Below are positions 8,065 through 16,940 of a DNA stretch of 64,000 nt, in pieces. The notes beneath the pieces are model-generated. The model was not told the origin of the DNA, made no database searches, and saw only the letters and a program-made list of their open reading frames with translations. Made by a program: the position numbers and the translations under genes. Location: positions 1 to 64,000 of the forward strand of contig JBNKGL010000013.1 in NCBI GenBank assembly GCA_050289805.1, written 5' to 3'. Each line of letters starts with the position of its first letter. Position 1 is the stretch's first letter. The DNA is from JAUILA01 sp050289805. GTDB lineage: Bacteria > Bacteroidota > Bacteroidia > Cytophagales > Cyclobacteriaceae.

Positions 8065-9051
8065 TTATGGTTTTTGAAATTTTGCCACTGCTATACCAAA
8101 TTCACCGGCAACCGAATAGTACAGATACGTTCCTGTTTCATCTATAAGCAGACCCGGGTCCCTTAATTGATGAACTTTTTCTCTCGCAGAACCTTCTTCA
8201 GATTTCCCAATTGGGAGATTGACCCCTTCATAGTCCATTTCCGGTTTTAATATTTCTATTGGTTCACTGGCGTTCCAATCCATCCAGGAACCATCATCAA
8301 GGTCCACTGATGAGAAAAGAATTCTTTCAGGCGTGTCGCCAATTCTCGAATAATAGATATAAAGCTTATCGTCCTCAGCAGCAAGTGCAATATGTCTCAT
8401 TCGTGGAATGATTGCAGGCCCTTCTTCAAAGTTTGTTAAGCCGTCAATAGAACGATACAATACGCCGGTTTCAGCTCGCTTTTTACCAATGGCATAGTAA
8501 TAATTCCGGTATTTAAAAACCCGAAAATAGGGCAGACCCAGCGGTTCGTTATTGGCTAAGAAAGTCATTCCGTCATCTGAGACAGCAACGAATGATTTTT
8601 GCCCTTCCCTGTTGGGAGTCGGCCCGTGAAAATACAGGCGGATCGTTTTAGTAGATTCTTCCACGATCACATCCGGGGAGGCGATGTGACCAATGGCAGC
8701 CGTTTCATCAAGGCTGAGCACGCCCGGTTCATACACATTCCACGGACCCTCCGGGTGGTCGGCATACGCCAGCCGGATATATTTTCCCTGGTGATGGGCA
8801 AAATACATATAATACGCTCCCAGAGGGTTCTCTATCCATTCAGGCACTTTAATTACAGAAGGACCATTAATATTGGACCCCAGCTCTCCTGAAAGACCAG
8901 GCATGTCCGGATAAATAATTGGGTTGTCCTCTGATCTAACCAATGACAATTGGCTCCAGTGTGTTTCCGAAACCTTTGGTGAACACCCGGCAAGCATTAT
9001 GACTATAAGAAAGAAAGGTGTTGGCTTTAATATGTATCTGAACTTTATCAT
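8065..9051 (-). CDS. GH43-like five-bladed propeller lipoprotein
   Basis: This is a lipoprotein (signal ending IMLAGC, Cys23 from the ATG at 9051). Its repeats resemble glycoside-hydrolase family 43/GH117-like beta-propellers: YYMYFAHHQGKYIRLAYADH, IRLYFHGPT, YYYAIGKK, LYIYYSRIGDTPERILFSS and LRDPGLLIDETGTYLYYSVAGE. Many such proteins act on plant or algal polysaccharides, but no catalytic residue can be assigned here. The start at 9051 is preferred over 9078 because it puts the n-region directly before the hydrophobic core and removes an overlap with the upstream gene. A 47-bp relic of a similar gene lies at 4806-4852. Confidence 0.65.
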   Translation of the reverse strand: MIKFRYILKPTPFFLIVIMLAGCSPKVSETHWSQLSLVRSEDNPIIYPDMPGLSGELGSNINGPSVIKVPEWIENPLGAYYMYFAHHQGKYIRLAYADHPEGPWNVYEPGVLSLDETAAIGHIASPDVIVEESTKTIRLYFHGPTPNREGQKSFVAVSDDGMTFLANNEPLGLPYFRVFKYRNYYYAIGKKRAETGVLYRSIDGLTNFEEGPAIIPRMRHIALAAEDDKLYIYYSRIGDTPERILFSSVDLDDGSWMDWNASEPIEILKPEMDYEGVNLPIGKSEEGSAREKVHQLRDPGLLIDETGTYLYYSVAGEFGIAVAKFQKP

Positions 9052-9067
9052 TTCATTTAGAGGAAAT

Positions 9068-10195
9068 TTACTCATCATAACTTTTAAAATCCTCCAGGTG
9101 TTTGGCAGCTTCTTCCAGATCCATAATCAGAAAACCAAAACCTACGCCAGGTTCGGTATTATCTTTTCCTATCTGAAAACACATATATTTCCCATCGTCT
9201 GAAATTACACCCTGATTGGCCTTGTATCCTTTATAGTTGGTGAAATGAGTTAATCGTTGCATTTCTCCCGAACCATCTAATTTCAATTTATACAGATCCA
9301 GCAGGGGCCAGGCAGTTTTATCGGAGGGCCCGTGCTCGACCAGCGTGTGTTTACCATCAGGGAATATTCCTTCAGGCTCATCGTAGCAGCAGGGAGAATT
9401 GGTGATTGTTCTGTATTCCCCGGTTTCGCTGTCTACCATGTAGACATCCGTATTATTTCCATTGTTAATGGTGTAAACAGCAAATGTTACTTTTACGTCT
9501 TCCGGTGGGACAAGACTTTGTGTTTCCAGACTGGAATGACCCAGCGAAAAGGGTAACTGTTTCGAATCAAAAATCGTCCTTTGGTTCGCTAACCTGGGTA
9601 TTCCAACCTCATAAATAATTTCGGCCATTAACAACTTCGCCCTGTTTTTCCCAAGCTCAGGTAATTGGCGATCCCGATGTGTCCAGGCAATTCTCATCCT
9701 GTTTCTGGAAACAGCTGGCCCTTCAGCGCAGAGTGTATTTAACGGAACAGGAGGTTTTGTGCCACTTTTATCCATGACGTACAACCACGTAAGGTCGCGC
9801 GCTTTATCTCTTTCCTCATTGTCGGTAGGGTCAAAGAGATCCTTCGGACCCGAGAGCAGAATATCTCCGTTGGATAAGTACATGGCGCGGGTAAATCCGT
9901 AATGATTGAAATGCCTGGTTTTCGGACGTATGATTCCGGTTGCCAATTCAAGTTCAAATACTTCGCCCATTGGCTTGTCCAGGAACAGAATGAATTTGCC
10001 ATCATGGGACCAATCCGGACGTTCTCCAAAACCGCTTGCAAGTTTTATATAGGGCGGTAAATGATCCGCCGGACTTCCATTAATTAAATCAGCTTCTGTT
10101 TTTTCAAGGCTTTGTCCGAATGCACCAATGGATTGTAGCAGTATGCAAAAAAGAAGTATTTGCCTGAGTGGGATAGTCTTTGTGATTGTTGACAT
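9068..10195 (-). CDS. Secreted TolB-like beta-propeller protein
   Basis: This 375-residue protein has a cleavable signal peptide (residues 1-28, ending IGAFGQS). It contains WD40-like/TolB-type repeats, each with an aromatic-Ser-x-Asp-Gly pattern: PDWSHDGKFILFLDKP, RNRMRIAWTHRDRQLP, VYMVDSETGEYRTITNSP and ISDDGKYMCFQIGKD. The fold is non-enzymatic in TolB but catalytic in related oligogalacturonate lyases; I cannot decide between these. It is probably periplasmic. It lies 16 bases upstream of the GH43-like gene in the same orientation, so the two propeller proteins are probably co-expressed. Confidence 0.7.
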   Translation of the reverse strand: MSTITKTIPLRQILLFCILLQSIGAFGQSLEKTEADLINGSPADHLPPYIKLASGFGERPDWSHDGKFILFLDKPMGEVFELELATGIIRPKTRHFNHYGFTRAMYLSNGDILLSGPKDLFDPTDNEERDKARDLTWLYVMDKSGTKPPVPLNTLCAEGPAVSRNRMRIAWTHRDRQLPELGKNRAKLLMAEIIYEVGIPRLANQRTIFDSKQLPFSLGHSSLETQSLVPPEDVKVTFAVYTINNGNNTDVYMVDSETGEYRTITNSPCCYDEPEGIFPDGKHTLVEHGPSDKTAWPLLDLYKLKLDGSGEMQRLTHFTNYKGYKANQGVISDDGKYMCFQIGKDNTEPGVGFGFLIMDLEEAAKHLEDFKSYDE

Positions 10196-10268
10196 AAGGT
10201 CGAAATTTTAAAGTGCAATGGATAAAAGTTTATCCGGGAATTTTCAATTCTTCAATTGTGCTAAACTT

Positions 10269-11039
10269 TTAATTCAATTTATCCTCAAGATATAAGTCGA
10301 TCATTTTTTTAGTATTTATTATGTCTTTTAAGACAAAAGCCAGGTCATAAAGATTGCTATATTTGATTTCTTTGGCATAATCCAGAAGTCTGTCAAAGTC
10401 AGGATTGCTTTTTAAATCTTCAAAATTCTTTGGGTAGTATAATGACGGGAATTGATTATTACTATGATCAAATTTGATTTCCCTGAAGTATCCCTGGAGT
10501 TGGGGTGTCAGATACCCGTAGGTAATTTTTTCAGCAGTTTCTTCCCGTTCTTTTAAAAAAGTAAATTGCGTCTCATATAGGTAGGTAATCGATTTTCTAA
10601 TGGAATCTACGGCAATAATTTGGAAACCTCTGTTGGAAAGATTTTTATACCCGCTGGTATTCAATGTATAGGTTGGATTGAAAGTAATTCTGCCAAACTT
10701 ACTGATCAAAGAATCAGTCAGTTCTCCACCTGAATCAAGTTCACTTTCGATGAACTGCACATTTTTAATTCCAGCTTCGTTCAGTCTAATATCATTCTCA
10801 AGTGATGAAATGTCTTCACCAAGATTTTCGGAAATTTCCTTAAGTACCTTTGTTTCAATATCAGACTCCTTCCTTTGCTCGTTCCAATTATTAATCGCTA
10901 GTGCTATCAATATCCCGATGACGACAAGAAAAATTTCTCCAAATGCATATAGGATGTATTGCCTAAACCTTCCTGTCCGTCCGGAAGGCGGGTTTTCGGA
11001 GAAGAGATTTTGCCTGATTCTTCTAAAGAAATTGATCAT
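10269..11039 (-). CDS. DUF6090-type membrane protein, paralog 2 of 8
   Basis: This 256-residue protein has the basic leader MINFFRRIRQNLF, a membrane helix at about residues 30-50 (FGEIFLVVIGILIALAINNW) and then a charged helical domain with a weak coiled coil at 60-100. Residues 17-23 (PPSGRTG) are the palindrome-encoded insertion (10971-10991). The start context is TTAACCAATGATCAAT, shared with paralog 1. The C-terminal domain is divergent from the other copies (TFNPTYTLNTSGYKNLSNRG is a recognisable core). Function unknown. Confidence 0.8.
   Translation of the reverse strand: MINFFRRIRQNLFSENPPSGRTGRFRQYILYAFGEIFLVVIGILIALAINNWNEQRKESDIETKVLKEISENLGEDISSLENDIRLNEAGIKNVQFIESELDSGGELTDSLISKFGRITFNPTYTLNTSGYKNLSNRGFQIIAVDSIRKSITYLYETQFTFLKEREETAEKITYGYLTPQLQGYFREIKFDHSNNQFPSLYYPKNFEDLKSNPDFDRLLDYAKEIKYSNLYDLAFVLKDIINTKKMIDLYLEDKLN
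10971..10991 (-). repeat. In-frame palindromic insertion in DUF6090 paralog 2
   Basis: These 21 bases encode PPSGRTG. On the minus strand they contain CCTTCCGGACGGACAGG, a degraded form of the palindrome seen in paralogs 1 and 3, at the identical protein position (after Asn16). Confidence 0.55.
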
Positions 11040-11200
11040 TGGTTAAGGATTGGGTCATCATAAAGGCTAATCGCGAGGTTAAAAGTAGTTGCCTGGGTAA
11101 ACTAAGTTCTTCAAGTATGCACCGCGGAAATCCGCAAGTATATTCAAAAGCAGGAGAGAAGAAGCAAACTGTCCGCGCAGCTGAGTACGCATAACCATTG

Positions 11201-11992
11201 TCAGCCTTTAGATATTTCTTTATTTATTAATTCAACTACTTTTTTATTCAAATCTTTCATTCTCTTATAATCATCGATTAACAAGGAATTGGTGAACACA
11301 GACAGGACGAATCCATTCTTAAAGACCTTGTCATTTAAAAGTCTGTCCAATTCCTGCTTCGAAAGCTCTAAAGTATTGTCGATTTCTCCATTGTTGGCAT
11401 AGAAAATATAGCTTCTGGCTAATGGGTCCAAATCAACAGTTGTGAACCATGGTGTATAGAAATATTGCTCCATGTCATTTCTTAAATGTTCCCGTAAGGA
11501 TATAATTTCTTTGTGAATTAAATCTAAATTCAGCAGGCCGTTCTTGATCGAATCATTTGAAATGATCGTGAGATTTCCGGAATTTAATAATTCCAGAAAA
11601 GTGTTGTTGTTCCTCTGAAACTCCTGCCATATTCCTACATTAAACGTGTGGAAATTAAACAGGTGTATATTCTCTACCGGCTTGCCATTAAAGTGTTCAA
11701 GCGCAACTTGAGCAGAGCTCACGATACTTTCCCTGATTCCAATGTAGCGTTCAAGTTCGGTTTCCTCAAAAATTAAATCACTCTTCAGATTTCTCAGGAA
11801 CTGTACTTCTTTCGCTCTTTGTTTATTGAATTCGTTATTATTATTGATTTGTAATGCAATCAGGATTCCAATTACCACGAGGATTATCTCTCCTATGGCG
11901 TAAATAAGATACTTGCTGAATTTCCCTGCCGGTCCGGCTGCCGGGTTATCATAAAGTATCTTTTGTCGAATATTTCTGAAGAATTTTAGCAT
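11201..11992 (-). CDS. DUF6090-type membrane protein, paralog 3 of 8
   Basis: The ATG at 11992 (MLKFFRNIRQKIL) is chosen over an ATG at 12040 because it aligns with all the paralogs; length is 263 residues. The membrane helix is at about 30-50 (GEIILVVIGILIALQIN), followed by NNNEF where the other copies have NNWNE, so the conserved Trp is replaced. Residues 17-23 (PAAGPAG) are the palindrome-encoded insertion (11924-11944). The outer domain includes NNNTFLELLNSGNLTIISND, a motif also seen in paralogs 2, 4, 6 and 7 as a conserved 'L.(N/S)SG.L..I' core. Function unknown. Confidence 0.8.
   Translation of the reverse strand: MLKFFRNIRQKILYDNPAAGPAGKFSKYLIYAIGEIILVVIGILIALQINNNNEFNKQRAKEVQFLRNLKSDLIFEETELERYIGIRESIVSSAQVALEHFNGKPVENIHLFNFHTFNVGIWQEFQRNNNTFLELLNSGNLTIISNDSIKNGLLNLDLIHKEIISLREHLRNDMEQYFYTPWFTTVDLDPLARSYIFYANNGEIDNTLELSKQELDRLLNDKVFKNGFVLSVFTNSLLIDDYKRMKDLNKKVVELINKEISKG
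11924..11944 (-). repeat. In-frame palindromic insertion in DUF6090 paralog 3
   Basis: These 21 bases encode PAAGPAG and contain GCCGGACCGGC, a near-perfect palindrome core. They lie at the same protein position as the insertions in paralogs 1 and 2. Confidence 0.55.
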
Positions 11993-12112
11993 ACAAATTA
12001 TCAAATACTTACGACTGAATTGGCTATGGATCTTGTGCAAAAACTCCGACTATTGGAACCAACAGAAGAATATTTATTTCGCATGATCATATATTTATTA
12101 TTGAATTAATTT

Positions 12113-12814
12113 TTAACGTTCTTCGATGACCTCCCGGGTAGAAAAGCGATAGCGCATGTTTCTGTAGACAGCTATATCTGTGATGTCCTTAGGCGTCCCG
12201 TGGGGGATAGCTCTGGCATTTGCAGACACGCGGTACTCCCCCTTGACGGGTAGCACCCGGTGCCAGCAGTGCCCATGTACCAGGAGAAGTGTCCCCTTTT
12301 TTGGGGAAAGAACCAGTTGATCCTTCAAATCTTCATTGGGTTTGCCTGCCGGTATCTCACCCATTTTGTGAGAGCCCGGGTACACAATCGTTTGTCCGCC
12401 TGTCTCCTCATCGATGTCATGTGTATAAAAAAGGCGATTAAGATTAAACTTGCTTGAAATTTCCGGCGGACTGTCCTGGTGCCATGCCTGACCTTGGGTT
12501 CCTTGTTTTGAAAACATTACCATCAGATAAAGTGATTGCCATCCTTTCCCCAGGATTTCATGCGTGAGGGTATTGAGCAGAACGTTTTCTTCAATGGGTC
12601 GAAAATTTACGTTGCCCTCCTGGAATGGAAACCAGGGAATCACTTCTGTAGCTGATTTTTGAATGAAGTCATCCGAATGTTCCCAGGCAGGATTTCTTCC
12701 GAAATGTTCCAGGATAACCTGGTTCAAATGATCCATCAACTCATCCATGAAAAAGTTTTCTATCACAAGATATCCTTGCTCCCAGAAATCCCCGACATAT
12801 TTTTGATAATTCAT
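12113..12814 (-). CDS. Phytanoyl-CoA dioxygenase (PhyH)-family oxygenase
   Basis: This 233-residue protein is a non-haem iron(II)/2-oxoglutarate-dependent oxygenase by its motifs. The facial triad is HQD in QAWHQDSPPE (His112, Asp114) and the distal His185 in HGHCWHRVLP. Arg195 (GEYRVSANARAI) would bind the 2-oxoglutarate carboxylate. The order and spacing fit PhyH family members, which hydroxylate small molecules. No signal peptide, so it is cytoplasmic. It sits alone between DUF6090 paralogs 3 and 4; the upstream 236-base gap (12815-13050) shows no recognisable element. The substrate is unknown. Confidence 0.82.
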   Translation of the reverse strand: MNYQKYVGDFWEQGYLVIENFFMDELMDHLNQVILEHFGRNPAWEHSDDFIQKSATEVIPWFPFQEGNVNFRPIEENVLLNTLTHEILGKGWQSLYLMVMFSKQGTQGQAWHQDSPPEISSKFNLNRLFYTHDIDEETGGQTIVYPGSHKMGEIPAGKPNEDLKDQLVLSPKKGTLLLVHGHCWHRVLPVKGEYRVSANARAIPHGTPKDITDIAVYRNMRYRFSTREVIEER

Positions 12815-13050
12815 GGTGCACTTATTTGTTTATACACGTGGTTCTGAATAGGACAGAACAAGTTATGTACCCACCCACAATATATTAATAACCCCATAAC
12901 TTTCCCGTGATAGGAGGATAATTTAGCAAGTGGCATTTACAATAATTCTCATGGCAATGTCAACGACAACCACGTAAAATAAATTTCTGATCTGAGGACC
13001 TTCTAAAATGTGCTTGTATAAGAATAACTTTGATAGGCGACTGACACATC

Positions 13051-13794
13051 CTATTGATAAGGTGCTAGCCCTGGTAAAATAGACCGGATATTTTTCAGGT
13101 TGGTTTCTAATTCATTTTGAGCGTTCTGATATAACACTTTATAGGCCGCCATGAGTACCGCGGCGCGTGGCGTGAAATCACGTTCATCTACATTTTCCCA
13201 GGTGTTATTGTAGATATAACTGTTTTTGTAGTTAGGGTCATACAACCGTCCAATGATGTTGTATTTCTTCACAAATTCGTCAAGGTGATTTCGGTATTGG
13301 TCCAGCGTGTTTTCATTTCTGTATTTATATTCATCCAGCATGGTATAATATTCAGATAATTGTTCCTTGATATCAATGGGCAGGATATCAAAGGTACTGG
13401 TGGATTTCAAGTTTGAAAATGTATTTGTATTGTACACTGGCGAAGAGTACCATCGAACCGGAAACTCGTTCTTCATTATGTTGATAAGTGAATCCAGCGT
13501 AACCTCTGTTGCATAAGAGCGCTTTATTAGCGCTTCAATTGTACGATATCTTAAGTCAACTAATGGTTTGACATTGTGTATCAGAACGCTATCTGCGACA
13601 AGATCTTTATGTATGGATTGCATTGCTGCATTAAGCTGCATCGATTGTTTTCGTTGTTCATTCCAGGTATTAATCTGCAGTGCAATCAGGATTCCAATTA
13701 CCACGAGAAAAATCTCTCCAATGGCGTAAAGAACATACTTTCGCATGCTGTCGGGAAAAATTAGCCTGTGACGTATATGTCTGAATAATCTCAC
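13051..13794 (-). CDS. DUF6090-type membrane protein, paralog 4 of 8
   Basis: This 247-residue protein begins MRLFRHIRHRLIFPDSMRKY, has a membrane helix at about 23-43 (IGEIFLVVIGILIALQINTW) and lacks the palindromic insertion. The start codon is GTG at 13794, placed directly after the TAA stop of paralog 5 with no spacing, so translation is probably coupled. The outer domain includes YNTNTFSNLKSTSTFDILPI. Function unknown. Confidence 0.8.
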   Translation of the reverse strand: MRLFRHIRHRLIFPDSMRKYVLYAIGEIFLVVIGILIALQINTWNEQRKQSMQLNAAMQSIHKDLVADSVLIHNVKPLVDLRYRTIEALIKRSYATEVTLDSLINIMKNEFPVRWYSSPVYNTNTFSNLKSTSTFDILPIDIKEQLSEYYTMLDEYKYRNENTLDQYRNHLDEFVKKYNIIGRLYDPNYKNSYIYNNTWENVDERDFTPRAAVLMAAYKVLYQNAQNELETNLKNIRSILPGLAPYQ

Positions 13795-14517
13795 TTATAA
13801 GGTCTTCTTTATCTCCTGCATCAGTATGGCATTCTGTTCCAGAAGACGTACTACATTATTTTTAAGGAGAACTATTTTTACATGAACATTAAAGAGCATC
13901 TGAATGAATGCCTCATTGTTTAGTTCCTCAACAAACCGGTCATGATAAATCATGGGAATGGAGTCTCCTTCTTCCTGAAAATGATATCCGAAATTCAATA
14001 ATTCTTTTTCAGCCAGATAGTTGCGAACCTGATCCTCAAGGATATTATTGAAGTTATCTTCCACAAAATTCAGTTGATCCAGTAATTGATAATGCGTTAA
14101 AACAGCAACCCGGAGTTCTTCACTTCGAACACGATTTGCCAGATCCGGATAATTGGATAGCGTTATTGGTGTAAGTGCTGAAGACCTGCGAATGAGTTCT
14201 AAATTAGTTAATTTCGAGGCACTTAATTGCCCGGAACGATAGAGATGAATATTCCTGTGAAGTTCTGATATATTGTCAAGCGAAACAATTATCCGTTCAA
14301 AACTAACAGAATCTGTTTTTAATGATTCCAGCACCCCGGATAACAGTTCTTTTTCCTGGCGTATCATCTTCCTGTTCTCATTCCAGTTATTCACCTGCAT
14401 CGCAAGTAAAATTCCGATCATAACCAGAAAAATTTCGCCAATTGCATACAACAAATACTTGCTGAATCGATTTTCAGTAAGCAGTCTTTGTCTGAATCTT
14501 CTGAAGAATTTTAGCAT
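13795..14517 (-). CDS. DUF6090-type membrane protein, paralog 5 of 8
   Basis: This 240-residue protein starts MLKFFRRFRQRLLTENRFSK. It has a membrane helix at about 24-43 (GEIFLVMIGILLAMQVNNWN) and a charged helical outer domain. It has no palindromic insertion and is the best reference for locating the insertion in paralogs 1-3. It abuts paralog 4, forming a two-gene unit. Its outer domain (LTPITLSNYPDLANRVRSEE) differs from the others. Function unknown. Confidence 0.8.
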   Translation of the reverse strand: MLKFFRRFRQRLLTENRFSKYLLYAIGEIFLVMIGILLAMQVNNWNENRKMIRQEKELLSGVLESLKTDSVSFERIIVSLDNISELHRNIHLYRSGQLSASKLTNLELIRRSSALTPITLSNYPDLANRVRSEELRVAVLTHYQLLDQLNFVEDNFNNILEDQVRNYLAEKELLNFGYHFQEEGDSIPMIYHDRFVEELNNEAFIQMLFNVHVKIVLLKNNVVRLLEQNAILMQEIKKTL

Positions 14518-14560
14518 TTATGTGACATTGGTTATGCAATGATGGGGATTATTTCAAAGC

Positions 14561-14646
14561 ATTAGTAAAGTCGGAATAAATTTCCTTTCAGTCAAGGCGC
14601 TGAATGAGAGCCCATTTTAGTTAAGCCAGCGGATGGCAGGCTTTCA
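14561..14646. repeat. 3' flank of paralog 6, duplicated at 17141-17232
   Basis: The sequence around 14566-14606 (AAAGTCGGAATAAA ... GTCAAGGCGCTGAATGA) matches 17148-17188 (AAAGTCGTAATAAA ... GTCAAGGAGCTGAATGA). Both end in a GGCAGGCTTTC segment next to a DUF6090 stop region. The homology in non-coding 3' flanks suggests the gene and its downstream DNA were duplicated together. Confidence 0.55.
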
Positions 14647-15447
14647 TTATTTTTCTAATTCGGTTTCTATTAAATCAATAATGTTTACTGTTTTCTCCCT
14701 AACACCGGCCGACTGGTCATTTGTGTAAGCTGTGTAACTGATGAGTTGTAACAAATAGTCTTCAAATTCCGAATGATTCAATAAACCTTTGAAATCCGAT
14801 TTCTGAACCAAATTTTTCATGGTATCATAATTTGTAATTTCACCCATAGTGATTTTTTCCCTTAATTTCTTATCATCTAAAATGACCATCATCAATCGCC
14901 CTATTTGATAGTTCTCCCTCAGGAAAGGAATAAATTGCTGCTCTGTTAAATCAAATATTGCTAATTCTTCTTCATATAGCTCACTCAGCGAACTGGAATA
15001 AGAGGATACACTGTTCCTTAATTCCGTATTTTGGATTAAATACAACTTCCCCGAATTGATCAATTCATCACTCACGCTAAGTTCCGGGTCGAAGGTAGGT
15101 CTTAAGGTGATCCTGAAAAGATGGGCATCAAGACTATCCTGATCAATGGATTCGGGGTTTACCTTCCGATATTTTAGAAGTGTAAAACACGAGTTCAACA
15201 TTTCATTTCTGATTTCAATTTTCTGATCAATTTGCTTTAGATTACTGGTATATTCTTTTGAGAGTTGTGCCAGAATCTGCTGCTCCTGTTTTCTGTTTAA
15301 CCTCTCCTGATTCCAGGTATTGATCTGTAATGCAATCAAAATACCAATAACAACAAGCACGATTTCTCCGATTGCATATTTCAGGTACTTCGTGGTTTTA
15401 CCTTCATTGAGCAGGTTTTGCCTGATTTTTCTAAAGAATTTTATCAT
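14647..15447 (-). CDS. DUF6090-type membrane protein, paralog 6 of 8
   Basis: This 266-residue protein begins MIKFFRKIRQNLLNEGKTTK. It has a membrane helix at about 24-43 (GEIVLVVIGILIALQINTWN) and a helical domain with a predicted coiled-coil start (RKQEQQILAQLSKEY). It has the EGKT leader shared with paralogs 7 and 8 and no palindromic insertion. The C-terminal domain contains DELINSGKLYLIQN, the conserved core. Its stop codon lies within the 3' repeat flank. It is 71 bases downstream of the PLP decarboxylase gene on the same strand. Function unknown. Confidence 0.8.
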   Translation of the reverse strand: MIKFFRKIRQNLLNEGKTTKYLKYAIGEIVLVVIGILIALQINTWNQERLNRKQEQQILAQLSKEYTSNLKQIDQKIEIRNEMLNSCFTLLKYRKVNPESIDQDSLDAHLFRITLRPTFDPELSVSDELINSGKLYLIQNTELRNSVSSYSSSLSELYEEELAIFDLTEQQFIPFLRENYQIGRLMMVILDDKKLREKITMGEITNYDTMKNLVQKSDFKGLLNHSEFEDYLLQLISYTAYTNDQSAGVREKTVNIIDLIETELEK

Positions 15448-15518
15448 TGGATAGGTTGTTCAGAATGAAGGGAAACGCTTTTCACATCGTTATTCATTAT
15501 TGTCTGGTATCGTAATAT

Positions 15519-16940
15519 TTAATATTCAGTTCCATTAATATTTGTTATATCTTTTAGTGCTTTCCTAAATGAATCAACTGATCTATTCACATCTTCTTCT
15601 GTGGTTGCCCAGGAGCAAACACTAATCCTGATAACCTTACGTCCTTCCCAAATGGAACCACCAACCCAGCATTCCCTCATTTCTTGTATTTCTTTAAGTA
15701 CTTTTTCTGTTAATTTATCATTCTCACATTGCACCAGAACTTGATTGTAAACCACCTGATTCAGGACTTGAAAACCGTTTTCAGAATTCAATAATTCAGC
15801 AAATTGGACAGCCCGTTTGTGTAAATTATATATCAGTTCTTCTATACCAGTCCGTCCCAGATATCTTAAAATAGCCCAAAGTTCAATAGCTCTGCTTCTT
15901 CTTGACATTTCTGGTACGTAATACATGCCATTTCTTTCAGCCTCATTAGGAAGATAAGCAGCATTTATATGTAGAGAAGAAATTAGAGCCTCCTCATCGG
16001 TACAAAATATAATACCGGAGTCGTAAGGCGAGTTTAATGTCTTATGTGCATCAACTGCCCAGGAACTGGCATGTTCATAACCAGTGGTAAGATGTTTAAA
16101 ATGTTGCGTAGCACCGGCCCATAGTCCGAATGCGCCATCGATATGAACCCATGCCCCTTGGTCTTTAGCTTTCTTGCAAATTGATGCAAAGTCGTCAAAT
16201 GCACCGGTATTTACGTTTCCTGCTTGTAGAGATAAAATTGTTGTACTATCAAGTTCAGGAATTTTATCTGCCAATATCCTGCCTTGGTCGTCAACGTCCA
16301 CTAATTCAATATTGTCAATGCCAAAACCTGCCAGTGATATTGCCTGCAGCATGGAGGAATGGACCTGTTTGCCCGTTACAACCCTGATTTTTGGGGCATC
16401 AAAAAGTCCTTTTTTAGTAACATCCCAATTCAAATTTTTTAATATCCGATATCTCGCCGCTGCCAGGGCACAATAATTGGCTGTCGAGGTGCCGCTTACA
16501 AATCCAGCTATCGTGTCACGCGGCAAAGAAAGTAGTTGGACCAGCCACTTTTGGACAACAGATTCTAATTTTGAAGTGATGGGAGAGCTCTGGTATACAG
16601 TTGCATTTTGATCCCAAAATGTTGCCAGATTCTTTGCTGCCAGCCCCACAGGAATTATTCCACCATGAACAAATCCAAAATATCTACCACCAATTTGAGC
16701 TGTTGTTGCGGGAGCTCCATATCTATTTAAAAAAGTTAGGGTTTCAACAGGATCTCCGGAATTTTCCGGAAAATCTTCCTCAAATCTTGAAAGATCATTG
16801 AGAGCACTTTTGGAAGGATATACATTTCTTTCAAAAATGCTTCCCAGGTAATCCATGCCAAAGGATTCCGCTGTGCGGAAGAGTTCGGCTTCGTTCAGCT
16901 CCCGGAACATTTTACGTTGTAATAAATTGTCTTCCTTCAT
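15519..16940 (-). CDS. PLP-dependent group II decarboxylase
   Basis: This is a pyridoxal-phosphate enzyme of the aromatic-amino-acid/glutamate/diaminobutyrate decarboxylase family. The start at 16940 (MKEDNLLQRKMF) is preferred; an ATG at 16979 would add 13 residues. Numbering from the longer form: GFVSGTSTANYCAL (159-172, phosphate site), His207 (VHSSM, stacking His), WVHIDGAFG (Asp281 contacts the pyridine N) and WAVDAHKTLN with the Schiff-base Lys313. The product is a cytoplasmic amine-forming decarboxylase, but the amino-acid substrate cannot be told from sequence. It is flanked by DUF6090 paralogs 6 and 7. Confidence 0.85.
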   Translation of the reverse strand: MKEDNLLQRKMFRELNEAELFRTAESFGMDYLGSIFERNVYPSKSALNDLSRFEEDFPENSGDPVETLTFLNRYGAPATTAQIGGRYFGFVHGGIIPVGLAAKNLATFWDQNATVYQSSPITSKLESVVQKWLVQLLSLPRDTIAGFVSGTSTANYCALAAARYRILKNLNWDVTKKGLFDAPKIRVVTGKQVHSSMLQAISLAGFGIDNIELVDVDDQGRILADKIPELDSTTILSLQAGNVNTGAFDDFASICKKAKDQGAWVHIDGAFGLWAGATQHFKHLTTGYEHASSWAVDAHKTLNSPYDSGIIFCTDEEALISSLHINAAYLPNEAERNGMYYVPEMSRRSRAIELWAILRYLGRTGIEELIYNLHKRAVQFAELLNSENGFQVLNQVVYNQVLVQCENDKLTEKVLKEIQEMRECWVGGSIWEGRKVIRISVCSWATTEEDVNRSVDSFRKALKDITNINGTEY

